Notes under the pieces: model-generated
Database searches by the model: none
The model's input: only the letters and a program-made list of their open reading frames with translations
What the model was told of the DNA's origin: nothing
Position numbers and translations under genes: made by a program
NCBI GenBank assembly: GCA_001898335.1
Contig: MKTS01000009.1
Coordinates: 659,557 to 723,556 of the forward strand
Reading direction: 5' to 3'
From: Mucilaginibacter sp. 44-25
GTDB taxonomy: Bacteria; Bacteroidota; Bacteroidia; Sphingobacteriales; Sphingobacteriaceae
DNA: 64,000 nt
Shown: one piece after another, positions 17,240-25,946 of the stretch
Layout: each line of letters begins with the position of its first letter
Position numbering within the stretch: position 1 is the stretch's first letter

Positions 17240-17989
17240 CTATTTATTAAAATCAAACATTTCCTCAATAGCGTGGAAGCCCTTTTTGTCTTTTATCCAT
17301 TCGGCGGCCAATACGGCGCCCAGGGCAAAACCGTTGCGGTTATGGGCAGTATGCTTAAACTCAAGGGTATCTACTTCAGAATCGTAAATTACGGTGTGTG
17401 TACCGGGTACGTTCTCGATCCGCAAGGATTCGATCAGCACTTCTTCCGGGGCAACAGTTTCGTTATCGGGCTGGCTATCGCTTATCAAAACGTTTTTCCA
17501 TTGGTTTTTGGCATCCAGACTATCAATAATGCCTTCGGCTATAGTAATGGCTGTACCACTTGGCGAATCAAGCTTTTGCGTATGGTGTATCTCCTCTACC
17601 TGTACTTCATAATATGGGTAATTGTTCATGATACGGGCCAGTAACCGGTTCACATGAAAGAATATGTTTACACCCACACTAAAATTGGTACCATATATCA
17701 TGGATGCGTTGTGCTCAGCGCATTGTTCCTTTATCTGCCCCATCTCGTTGTGCCAGCCTGTGGTGCCTACTACAATAGGGACACCTGCTTTAAAAGAAAG
17801 CTCAATATTGCTTAACACGGTTGATGGCGTGCTGAACTCAATAGCTACATCGGCCTGCTGCAGGTTATCAGCAGTAAGCTCATGCAGGTTATCCTTATCA
17901 ATCTTCAGGACAATATCGTGCTTGCGGTCAAGGGCGATCTGTTCGATCATATTACCCATTTTGCCGTAGCCTAAAAGTGCTATTTTCAT
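17240..17989 (-). CDS. dapB: 4-hydroxy-tetrahydrodipicolinate reductase
   Basis: The 249-residue protein has the N-terminal nucleotide fold (MKIALLGYGKMGNMI), the TTGWH turn near residue 80, and the catalytic/substrate region EEIHHTQKLDSPSGTA at about 152-167. It reduces hydroxy-tetrahydrodipicolinate with NAD(P)H in lysine and meso-diaminopimelate synthesis, which supplies peptidoglycan. The gap to lepB is 27 bases. The placement between lepB and the par genes is conserved across Bacteroidota. Confidence 0.96.
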   Translation of the reverse strand: MKIALLGYGKMGNMIEQIALDRKHDIVLKIDKDNLHELTADNLQQADVAIEFSTPSTVLSNIELSFKAGVPIVVGTTGWHNEMGQIKEQCAEHNASMIYGTNFSVGVNIFFHVNRLLARIMNNYPYYEVQVEEIHHTQKLDSPSGTAITIAEGIIDSLDAKNQWKNVLISDSQPDNETVAPEEVLIESLRIENVPGTHTVIYDSEVDTLEFKHTAHNRNGFALGAVLAAEWIKDKKGFHAIEEMFDFNK

Positions 17990-18004
17990 CGGTTTACGGT
18001 GTGT

Positions 18005-18700
18005 TTAAAGGGCAAATGTAACTTTTATCCCTGGAATATAAGAACCCACTCCAGACGAAGCGAAAACCGGCTGATTAATCAACGCCGGCATCATTTTAAA
18101 TGACAAGTTATCATCAACCGTGTAAGACTGAATAAACTTAGCCTCAATATAAGCCTCAATGGTTTGTACACCCCATACCAGTAACACGCTCAGTATACTG
18201 ATCTGGAAGTTACGCTGGTAGTTGCTTGAGGCTTCCTGCGTTTGGGTGGCGTTGGCGTTAATATATAGGTTATATTCCTTCTGATATTTAATATAGTCGC
18301 TGTAATATAACTGCCCGGGCTGGGGTATGCCGCCTGTATTTTTAATGCGGGTAAGCGCCAGGAACATCTTGTATTTTTTCTGGTTATCTACTATGGAATA
18401 ACCTAAAGCGCCAAGGCCCGCGTATATGGCAGGCACTTTCCACCAGGCGCCTTTTTTGTTATACAACTGGCCCCAGCCGGGAATAATAAGCGACCGTTTT
18501 ACAGCCAAACTGGGGCTGTGCGTACTATCCGGATGGTAAGTAGGTTGCTTTTTTATTTTAGGGATAAATACCTTTGGAGCCTCGGCCGTTTTCTTTACCG
18601 TATCAGCATTAACTTTTGCAGATACAGTATCGGGTGTTTGCGCCATGGCCAGGGTTACCCAACCCAGGAAAAATACAGCAGCTAAGAGTCTTTTAATCAT
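18005..18700 (-). CDS. DUF5683 exported protein
   Basis: The 231-residue protein has a signal peptide (residues 1-20, ending AMAQ), a Pro/Lys-rich segment, and a core with SLIIPGWGQLYNKKGAWWKVP and YAGLGALGYSI, the hallmark of DUF5683. It probably has two to three membrane-associated helices. Function is unknown, but the gene is fixed between dapB and parB in many Bacteroidota, so a role in envelope or cell-cycle work is likely by context only. Confidence 0.88.
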   Translation of the reverse strand: MIKRLLAAVFFLGWVTLAMAQTPDTVSAKVNADTVKKTAEAPKVFIPKIKKQPTYHPDSTHSPSLAVKRSLIIPGWGQLYNKKGAWWKVPAIYAGLGALGYSIVDNQKKYKMFLALTRIKNTGGIPQPGQLYYSDYIKYQKEYNLYINANATQTQEASSNYQRNFQISILSVLLVWGVQTIEAYIEAKFIQSYTVDDNLSFKMMPALINQPVFASSGVGSYIPGIKVTFAL

Positions 18701-18709
18701 GATGTTGGT

Positions 18710-19630
18710 TTACCAATCCAGCATTTCCAGTATTCGGCCCAGATCGTCTTCGGATAAGAACGGGATTTCTATACTTCCATTGCCCTGCGCGTTAACTTTA
18801 AGGCGCACCTTGGTACTAAACTTTGATGCCAGGTCGTCCTCTATCTTTTTCAGCTGGTAAGATAACTCTTCGGGCTGTTTACCTTCCTTCTTAACAGGGG
18901 CCTTTTGTATCTCGCGTACCAGTTCTTCCGCCTTGCGTACGGACAACTCATTCTTGATGATCTGCTGGTGGATGTACAATTGCGCGGCAGGGTCTTCAAC
19001 AGCCAATAAAGCTTTTGCATGGCCCATGCTGATCTCGTTATCGCGCAGCGATGCCTGTATGCTTGGAGGTAGTTTTAACAAGCGCAGGTAGTTGGTTACG
19101 GTAGACCGGTTTTTGCTCACGCGGTCGCCCAATTCTTCCTGCTTCAGGCTACACTCATCTATCATCCGCTGAAAGCTTAGCGCTACCTCTATGGCATTCA
19201 GGTTTTCGCGCTGGATGTTCTCTATCAGCGCCATCTCCAGCATTTGCTGGTCGTTGGCGGTGCGTACGTAAGCAGGTATCTGGCTTAAACCTGCCAGTTT
19301 AGATGCACGCAACCTGCGCTCGCCTGATATGAGCTGGTAAGCATGCGCGCTTACTTTGCGTACAGTGATGGGCTGTATAAGTCCCTGTAATTTTATAGAT
19401 GCTGACAGGTCGGCCAGGGCCTGCTCATCAAACTCAGTACGTGGCTGAAAAGGGTTAACCTCTATCTCGCTGATCTTGATTTCGCTGATAGAGCCCAGGC
19501 TATCCACCTCAGATACCGGGCGCGAAACGCTCGGCCTGTTTTCATTATTTTTATTAGGAAGTACGCTCGGGGTATCGTTCAATAAGGCGCTTAAGCCTTT
19601 ACCCAAAGCGTTTCTTTTTTCTGTACTCAT
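18710..19630 (-). CDS. parB: Chromosome-partitioning protein ParB
   Basis: The 306-residue protein has the N-terminal motif RNALGKGLSALLND, the CTPase box ISGERRLRASKLAG (about 115-128), a helix-turn-helix with ALIENIQRENLNAIE ahead of it (about 155-210), and a C-terminal dimerisation region. ParB binds parS, spreads as a CTP-dependent clamp and works with ParA. Nine bases separate it from parA. No parS palindrome was seen near this operon. Confidence 0.96.
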   Translation of the reverse strand: MSTEKRNALGKGLSALLNDTPSVLPNKNNENRPSVSRPVSEVDSLGSISEIKISEIEVNPFQPRTEFDEQALADLSASIKLQGLIQPITVRKVSAHAYQLISGERRLRASKLAGLSQIPAYVRTANDQQMLEMALIENIQRENLNAIEVALSFQRMIDECSLKQEELGDRVSKNRSTVTNYLRLLKLPPSIQASLRDNEISMGHAKALLAVEDPAAQLYIHQQIIKNELSVRKAEELVREIQKAPVKKEGKQPEELSYQLKKIEDDLASKFSTKVRLKVNAQGNGSIEIPFLSEDDLGRILEMLDW

Positions 19631-19638
19631 AAATTAAA

Positions 19639-20442
19639 TTAAGCGGTTACGGTGTTAGCCATTTCCTCGTCCTTAACCAAACCGTTTTTGCGGATAATTT
19701 CGCGTGCCAGGTTAAGGTAGTTTACAGCGCCCTTGCAGTTGGCATCATGCATAATTACGGATACACCAAAGCTTGGCGCCTCACTTAGGCGGGTATTGCG
19801 CTGTATAATGGTATCAAACACCATATCTTCAAAGTGCGTACGCACCTCATCAACCACCTGGTTTGACAGGCGAAGCCTTACATCATACATCGTAAGCAGT
19901 ATACCTTCTATAGCCAACTGGGTATTAAGGCGCGACTGTACAATCTTGATCGTATTTAACAGCTTACCCAAACCTTCCAATGCGAAGTACTCGCATTGTA
20001 CCGGTATGATCACCGAATCCGCAGCCGTAAGGGCATTAATAGTGATGAGGCCCAATGATGGCGAGCAATCGATGATGATAAAATCATACTCGTCGCGTAC
20101 ACTATCCAACACGGCTTTCATTTTATACTCCCGGCTTTCCAGATTGATCATCTCTATCTCGGCCCCTACCAGGTCAATATGCGCGGGTAAAAGGTCAAGG
20201 TTCGGCGTATCTGTCTTCTGTATAGCATCATGCGGGTTAATATCATTGATGATGCACTCGTATATACTGTTCTTAATATTGCGTGGATCAAAACCAATAC
20301 CCGATGTGGAGTTAGCTTGTGGGTCGGCATCAACAAGCAGGGTCTTAAATTCCAATACGGCTAAACTCGCTGCAAGGTTAATTGACGATGTAGTTTTCCC
20401 CACGCCACCTTTCTGATTGGCTAAAGCAATAATTTTACTCAT
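19639..20442 (-). CDS. parA: Chromosome-partitioning ATPase ParA (Soj)
   Basis: The 267-residue protein has the deviant Walker A KGGVGKTT at 11-18, switch DADPQANST (about 40-48) and Walker B FIIIDCSPSLG (about 122-132). It is a chromosomal-type ParA without an N-terminal DNA-binding extension. As the first gene of the operon, it should follow the promoter within 20443-20560, but no clear TAnnTTTG box was found there on the minus strand. Confidence 0.96.
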   Translation of the reverse strand: MSKIIALANQKGGVGKTTSSINLAASLAVLEFKTLLVDADPQANSTSGIGFDPRNIKNSIYECIINDINPHDAIQKTDTPNLDLLPAHIDLVGAEIEMINLESREYKMKAVLDSVRDEYDFIIIDCSPSLGLITINALTAADSVIIPVQCEYFALEGLGKLLNTIKIVQSRLNTQLAIEGILLTMYDVRLRLSNQVVDEVRTHFEDMVFDTIIQRNTRLSEAPSFGVSVIMHDANCKGAVNYLNLAREIIRKNGLVKDEEMANTVTA

Positions 20443-20595
20443 TCTATATCTCCCAAAAAATTGTAACTGCGGTTTATTATCAACGCAAAACAGAAACAGA
20501 AATTTCTATGTTTGTACTGTTTTTTTATCCGCCGCTAAAGATACGGATTTAAACAATTGAGAAATTAACAGTTTTGCCAACTTACAAACATTTAG

Positions 20596-20719
20596 TGAGG
20601 TTGAGAGATTAAAGATTAAGAACAGAGATTAGGACTTCATCTAATTGATTTACAAGACTTAAGCCTATTTTTAATACTCACACAAACTAATCTCCAATCA
20701 CAAACCTCTATTCTCTAAC
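20596..20719. repeat. GAGATTAG/CTAATCTC inverted intergenic repeats
   Basis: The left part (20596-20634) carries GAGATT and GAGATTAG motifs. The right arm (20686-20719) carries ACTAATCTCCAATCAC and TCTCTAAC, both identical to parts of the unit at 8044-8078. They are non-coding and end six bases before the flavin reductase start. Confidence 0.6.
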
Positions 20720-20724
20720 ATATC

Positions 20725-21246
20725 ATGGTCACCATCATAGCATCAACCAACCGCCCCGGAAGCTCCACGCTTAAATTGTCCGAATATTACCAGCGGCAAC
20801 TGGCCGGCAAGGGACTTGAAACTAACCTGTTCTCGTTGATGGACCTCCCGGCCAACCTGATACAAACCGACCTGTACGGCAAGCGCAGCGAGGAATTTGC
20901 CACCATACAGCAAATGGTTAGCGCGACAGAAAAGTTCTTGTTTGTGATACCCGAATATAATGGCAGTTTCCCCGGTGTACTAAAGGTTTTTGTGGATGCT
21001 TGTAGCTTCCCCGAAAGCTTTTACGATAAAAAGGCGGCGCTTGTGGGCCTATCATCAGGCAAGTATGGTAACATCCGCGGAATTGACCATTTTACGGGTG
21101 TGTGCCATTATTTGAACCTGCACGTTATGCCCTTGAAAATACATATTGCCGGTATACGCGGCGAGATGAATACTGAAGGCGACCTGATAAAAGAGGACAC
21201 TATTAAGTACACCAACGAACAAATGGATAAGTTTATCAGGTTCTGA
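20725..21246 (+). CDS. NADPH-dependent FMN reductase family protein
   Basis: The 173-residue flavodoxin-like protein has the phosphate-binding loop ASTNRPGSST (about 6-15), the PEYNGSFPG flavin-site motif (about 75-83) and GLSSGKYG (about 109-116). Family members bind FMN and use NAD(P)H to reduce quinones, azo dyes or chromate. The physiological substrate is unknown. It stands alone. Confidence 0.88.
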   Translation: MVTIIASTNRPGSSTLKLSEYYQRQLAGKGLETNLFSLMDLPANLIQTDLYGKRSEEFATIQQMVSATEKFLFVIPEYNGSFPGVLKVFVDACSFPESFYDKKAALVGLSSGKYGNIRGIDHFTGVCHYLNLHVMPLKIHIAGIRGEMNTEGDLIKEDTIKYTNEQMDKFIRF

Positions 21247-21306
21247 TAATAAAATTTATTGTGTTTATACGGATGGTTAATTATATTGTAGCCGCCAATT
21301 ATCACA

Positions 21307-22545
21307 ATGAAACACCTATTATTTTTTTTAACCGCATTACTCTTTATTTCTTTTTCGGCTTTTGCACAAAGTAATTATCAACCGGGATATTATATTTCCC
21401 TAAAAGGCGACACCGTACGTGGCTCTGTTGATTACAGGGAGTGGAGCACAAACCCTGAAAGCATAAATTTTAAAGGGGCCGGCAATAATGCCGCCACACA
21501 ACGCCTGTTACCTGCATCAGTACGTTCGATATGCATAAAAAATATAGATTATTATCAAAGTTACAGCGGTAACGTTAGCGCCGATGTATTGGGTAATACC
21601 AATGGCAGGGATACTTCTTTTACCACAAAAAGTATTTTTCTGAAAAGCATCATAAACGGCGATAAACTCAACCTTTATGAATACCGCGACGCGGATAAAA
21701 CGAGGTATTTCGTCGCGGCAAACGGCCAGGAAATAACTGAACTCATTTATCGTTCATACCAGTTAAACGACCAAAGCATTGACGAGCGCACCTATCGCAA
21801 ACAGTTGAGTATCATTGCCGCTAATAACAACAAACTAAACAGCGAGGTAAATAACCATATACAAAGAACAGAATATAACGCAGATGCTTTGACAAGATTG
21901 GTTAAAGAAATAAATACTAATAACATCAGCCTATCCGCTAACATCAATACCGGCCGGAAATCTGCTTATTTTTTTGCAGGCACCGGCGTCAATATAATTA
22001 TGTTCCGCACGGATGGTGGAGTAACAACCGCGGGAGCACCTAATAAGACCTCTGTGCTTCCGGTCATTACAGGCGGATTAAACGTGTATCCAAACCCACA
22101 TACCCGCCAGTTAGCGCTTAGGGTAGAAACGGGAGTAGGTATAGGCCGCTATTCCGCAGCCTATACAAGTAAGGTATCACCCTACAACGATGCGGTTTTT
22201 AACTTCACCGAGGTTAACTTTTTTCTTGCCCCGCAGATACTCTACAATGTTTATAACCAAAACAATTTTAAATTTTTTATAGGTGCAGGCTTGCAGGCAA
22301 GCCTTATTAATTACACTAATAAAGCGTTCCGTAACGCTGATGGCTCACCCAGTACATTGAGTTACCAGCCCTTTGGGTTGTTTATAAAAACCGCTACTGC
22401 CAGCCTTTTTAAAGCGGGCATACTCATCAGAAATAAAATCGAATTAAACGCAGGCTATCTTACCGAAAGTGATATTTGTAAAGACCCTTATTACCGTATA
22501 ACAGCTACAGGTGTACAGATAGGCATCAACTATCATTTTGAATAG
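21307..22545 (+). CDS. Exported outer-membrane beta-barrel-like protein
   Basis: The 412-residue protein has a clear signal peptide (ending SAFAQ, residue 21). An N-terminal region follows that starts YQPGYYISLKGDTVRGSVDY, a pattern common to a Bacteroidota family of unknown proteins. A coiled stretch lies at about 155-205. The C-terminal half alternates hydrophobic and polar residues in the manner of beta-strands and ends GVQIGINYHFE. An eight-strand barrel is likely for the last 200 residues. Function is not known. Confidence 0.78.
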   Translation: MKHLLFFLTALLFISFSAFAQSNYQPGYYISLKGDTVRGSVDYREWSTNPESINFKGAGNNAATQRLLPASVRSICIKNIDYYQSYSGNVSADVLGNTNGRDTSFTTKSIFLKSIINGDKLNLYEYRDADKTRYFVAANGQEITELIYRSYQLNDQSIDERTYRKQLSIIAANNNKLNSEVNNHIQRTEYNADALTRLVKEINTNNISLSANINTGRKSAYFFAGTGVNIIMFRTDGGVTTAGAPNKTSVLPVITGGLNVYPNPHTRQLALRVETGVGIGRYSAAYTSKVSPYNDAVFNFTEVNFFLAPQILYNVYNQNNFKFFIGAGLQASLINYTNKAFRNADGSPSTLSYQPFGLFIKTATASLFKAGILIRNKIELNAGYLTESDICKDPYYRITATGVQIGINYHFE

Positions 22546-22548
22546 CCA

Positions 22549-24489
22549 TTAACGAATGACAAGCACCCAACCTTTTAACTTAGAGGTTCCGTTTTTCAGA
22601 TCGATCACGTAATAATAAGTTCCGGTTGGCAGATCGGCACCGTTACGCCTGCCATCCCATGGCTTACTATAACCACGGCTAAAGAATACCTGCTGCCCGT
22701 TACGGTCATATACCGAAAGTTCACTTTCCGGATAGGTGATCAGTGCCTCTATATTCCAAAGGTCATTTATACCATCATTATTGGGCGAGAAGCTGTTAGA
22801 TACAACTATCTTTTTGTACACCCGCACAAATACCTGGCTGGTAGCCAAATCGCAATTATTGGCGGAGTTTACGGTAAGTGTATAGGTAACATCATCCGTG
22901 GGGCTTGCCAATGGTGTAAGGCTATACGGGTCATCTAACGAAGAAGCCGGGCTCCAGCTATAGTTACCAACGCTGCCGCCGGCAGCACCATTGAGCCTTA
23001 CCGATTGCCCTTCAAAAATTACTTTATCGCTGCCAGCGTCAGCCTCGGGCAGAGGCTTTACAACAATATCCACGCCCGCGGTACCCTTACAGCCCTGCGC
23101 GTTTGTAACCGTAACAGTATAATGCGTATTTACCAGAGGCGTTGCCACAGGGTTGGCAATATCCGGATCGGAAAGGCCTGTAGACGGCTCCCATTTGTAA
23201 CTGTTTGCCGTAACCGAAGTGGCCGTTAGTTGTGTGCTGCTGCCTTTGCAAACTGCACTCATAGCAGTACTGGCGGTTACCACCGGCCGGGCATTAACGT
23301 TTACAGTAACCGGCAATATAGTGGAACACCCTGCCGCCGATATCACCTTTACATGATACAAACCAGCGTTGGCCATATCTATATTCGGTATAACCACTGG
23401 GTTTTGAGAAGTTGGTGGTAAGTTGGGGCCCGTCCATTCATAAGTAGTACCACCACTGGCAGATAAGGTTAATACATCTCCCTGGCAAACAGTTTGCGGC
23501 TGTAAAGCTGCAGGGCTGGGCACAGCATTGATATTAATGCTGACAGCGTTTGAATATACCCTGCAATTTTGTGTGGACAGGTTTCCGGCTTTCGCAACAC
23601 CTAATCTGTATTGATATACCCCTGCAGCTGAGCCTGCCGGGAATTTCCTGGTAAGAGCAGGCGTTGGTTCACTGATATCTACCCAACCCGCGCCGTTAAT
23701 ATTTTGTTGCCACACAAAATCATAGCCGGATGGTGGCACTGCCTTAATGGTATAGCTTCCATCTACATCGGCACACTGGTTTTTGGGCGCGCCTGATGCA
23801 TCTGTTGAAAAGCCTATCGGTACAACATCAGGTATACAAGGCCTGAAAGCGATATCATCCATCACGAAATCATTACCCTTGCCGCCTGGTGCATTATTGA
23901 TCATTTTTACTATTACAGCATTTACTCCTGCCCGAGTGGTAAAAAACACGCCATATTTCTGCCATCCGGCAGGATCAGTGGTTTCAGGAATTTCTATAGG
24001 AGGCGATTGCTTGATAATATCACCGGTAAGTGTAGTAATTACAAACGTGATTTTAGGCTTTATATAATCAATTAAGTCCGGCCTTACCACGTTGAGTATA
24101 TAGGCCGAGAATTCATAGGTAGTATTTTCACACAATACGCCAACATTGGTACCATCAGCGGTGGTTGCTTTTGAAAAAAATTCCTTGTTAGCAATATTAT
24201 CGGCATTTACTACCATCATATAACCATCATTACCGGTATGGTCTTTCATTATGCTATTCCAGGTATTACCATAACAGCCTATTACTGATTTCGCTACGCC
24301 GTACTCTCCATCCTGCGGGCAAACAGCCGTAACATATTTATAATCGGTAGTGGGAAATTTAGGCGTATTGCCCGATCCGAAATCAAAGATAAAAACCGGG
24401 TCGCCCAGGCTGCCTGTACATACCTGCGCATACGCTTTGCAGCTGAACGCGACAATCAAGAAAACTAACAGCCTAAGTTTAAATTGCAT
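22549..24489 (-). CDS. T9SS type-B cargo protein with Ig/PKD-like repeats
   Basis: The 646-residue protein has a signal peptide (start at 24489, MQFKLRLLVFLIVAF, ending KAYAQ). An N-terminal carbohydrate-binding-like domain follows (about 30-215, with FVMDDIAFRPC), then three to four Ig/PKD-like modules. The C-terminus is a gliding-motility or type-B sorting domain (NSFSPNNDGINDLW to the end, WVLVIR). Such domains direct export through the type IX secretion system and SprP-type surface handling. It is likely an adhesin or surface protein. An upstream in-frame ATG at 24552 is disfavoured because it would precede the signal peptide by 21 residues. Confidence 0.9.
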   Translation of the reverse strand: MQFKLRLLVFLIVAFSCKAYAQVCTGSLGDPVFIFDFGSGNTPKFPTTDYKYVTAVCPQDGEYGVAKSVIGCYGNTWNSIMKDHTGNDGYMMVVNADNIANKEFFSKATTADGTNVGVLCENTTYEFSAYILNVVRPDLIDYIKPKITFVITTLTGDIIKQSPPIEIPETTDPAGWQKYGVFFTTRAGVNAVIVKMINNAPGGKGNDFVMDDIAFRPCIPDVVPIGFSTDASGAPKNQCADVDGSYTIKAVPPSGYDFVWQQNINGAGWVDISEPTPALTRKFPAGSAAGVYQYRLGVAKAGNLSTQNCRVYSNAVSININAVPSPAALQPQTVCQGDVLTLSASGGTTYEWTGPNLPPTSQNPVVIPNIDMANAGLYHVKVISAAGCSTILPVTVNVNARPVVTASTAMSAVCKGSSTQLTATSVTANSYKWEPSTGLSDPDIANPVATPLVNTHYTVTVTNAQGCKGTAGVDIVVKPLPEADAGSDKVIFEGQSVRLNGAAGGSVGNYSWSPASSLDDPYSLTPLASPTDDVTYTLTVNSANNCDLATSQVFVRVYKKIVVSNSFSPNNDGINDLWNIEALITYPESELSVYDRNGQQVFFSRGYSKPWDGRRNGADLPTGTYYYVIDLKNGTSKLKGWVLVIR

Positions 24490-24598
24490 GGAGATGCTCA
24501 AATATAAAACAATTGAGTACTTTTTTAATATTTGAAGTAGGTTGATAACCAAACAATAGCCTAACGTTCAGGTTAGTTATTTAATTAACCCGTCTAAA

Positions 24599-25906
24599 GT
24601 GAAACTATCTTCAACCATTATAACTATAGCTTTTCTTGCCTTTGGCTGCCAGCAGAAAAAGCCTGATCCGGCTAAAGCCGATACAGTAAAAACCCGGGAG
24701 CAGCATGTACAATTGCCTTCACCCTATGCTACCGAGGCCGTTAAAAATTATTGCAAGGTAATTGGCTGGCCGGCTGGCAAAACGCCCATGGCCCCTGCTG
24801 GCTTTAAAGTAAGCCTGCTGGCAGACACGTTGAAAAACCCGCGTAATATATATGTAGCCGCCAACGGCGATATTTTTGTTGCCGAAGCTAACACCGAGGC
24901 ACGCGGTGTTAAAAAGTTGGGTGCTAAAATACTGGGCATATCCAAATCGCAGAACCTGGGGAAAAGTGCCAACCGCATTACTTTGCTGCGCGATACTAAT
25001 GGAGATGGTAAAATAGACCACCGCAGTGTATTCTTGGAAAACCTTAACCAGCCATATGGAATGCTGATAATAGGCAATCACTTTTATGTAGCCAATACGG
25101 ATGGCTTATGGAGATACTATTACCAGCCCGGGCAGGTTAAAATTACTTCGCCGGGAAAGATGATAGTATCTTTACCCGCTGGTGGTTACAACAACCATTG
25201 GACCAGAAATATTATTGCCAATGCTGATGGGAGCAAAATTTTCATAGCCGTAGGTTCGGGTACAAACGTTGCTGAACATGGCCTGGAGGTGGAGAAAAGG
25301 CGTGCCAACATCTTAGAGATCAATACCGATGGCAGCGGCGAGCGTATTTATGCGTCGGGCCTGCGCAACCCTGCCGGAATGGACCTCCAGCCGGAAACAC
25401 GTACACTTTATACCGTAGTGAATGAAAGGGATAACCTGGGTGATGAACTGGTGCCCGATTATTTTACCAGCGTGAAGCCGGGCGGCTTTTACGGATGGCC
25501 CTGGGCCTATTTTGGTCAGCACGAAGATCCGCGACTAAAAGTAAAGCGCCCTGATATGGTAAAAAAGACCATCACCCCCGATATTTCGCTTGGAGCGCAT
25601 ACGGCTTCGCTGGGTCTAAAATTTTATAATGGCAACAAATTCCCCGCCCGCTACATAAACGGCGCTTTTATAGGTCAGCACGGCTCCTGGAACCGTTCGG
25701 TATTGTCAGGTTACAAGGTAGTATTTGTACCTTTTGACAATGGCAAAATAAGCGGCCCGCCTGAAGATTTTTTAACCGGCTTTATAGCCAACCTGGATAA
25801 GAAAGAGGTTTTTGGCAGGCCAGTAGGCGTAGCGGTTACTAAAGACGGCGCATTGCTGGTTGCAGATGATACCAGCAACCGCATCTGGCGTATCAGCTCT
25901 AATTAA
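24599..25906 (+). CDS. PQQ-type sugar dehydrogenase, lipoprotein (sorbosone-dehydrogenase-like)
   Basis: The 435-residue protein begins at a GTG. Its signal is of lipoprotein type (FLAFGCQQKK, Cys at about residue 17). The rest is a six-bladed beta-propeller of the soluble glucose/sorbosone dehydrogenase family. Typical pieces are NIYVAANGDIFVAE, LRDTNGDGKIDHRSVF (a calcium-type loop), ASGLRNPAGMDLQPET and AFIGQHGSWNRS. The family oxidises aldoses or sorbosone with pyrroloquinoline quinone. Only 40 bases separate it from the TonB receptor that follows, so they are probably co-transcribed. Substrate and cofactor remain family-based predictions. Confidence 0.85.
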   Translation: MKLSSTIITIAFLAFGCQQKKPDPAKADTVKTREQHVQLPSPYATEAVKNYCKVIGWPAGKTPMAPAGFKVSLLADTLKNPRNIYVAANGDIFVAEANTEARGVKKLGAKILGISKSQNLGKSANRITLLRDTNGDGKIDHRSVFLENLNQPYGMLIIGNHFYVANTDGLWRYYYQPGQVKITSPGKMIVSLPAGGYNNHWTRNIIANADGSKIFIAVGSGTNVAEHGLEVEKRRANILEINTDGSGERIYASGLRNPAGMDLQPETRTLYTVVNERDNLGDELVPDYFTSVKPGGFYGWPWAYFGQHEDPRLKVKRPDMVKKTITPDISLGAHTASLGLKFYNGNKFPARYINGAFIGQHGSWNRSVLSGYKVVFVPFDNGKISGPPEDFLTGFIANLDKKEVFGRPVGVAVTKDGALLVADDTSNRIWRISSN

Positions 25907-25946
25907 ATCCCTGCCAACAAGAACTTTTTAGTTAGCTTAGCGGCAC

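Noticed and set aside
18005..20724. A parS centromere site
   Set aside because: No TGTTTCACGTGAAACA-type or similar palindrome was found around parAB; it may lie elsewhere on the chromosome.
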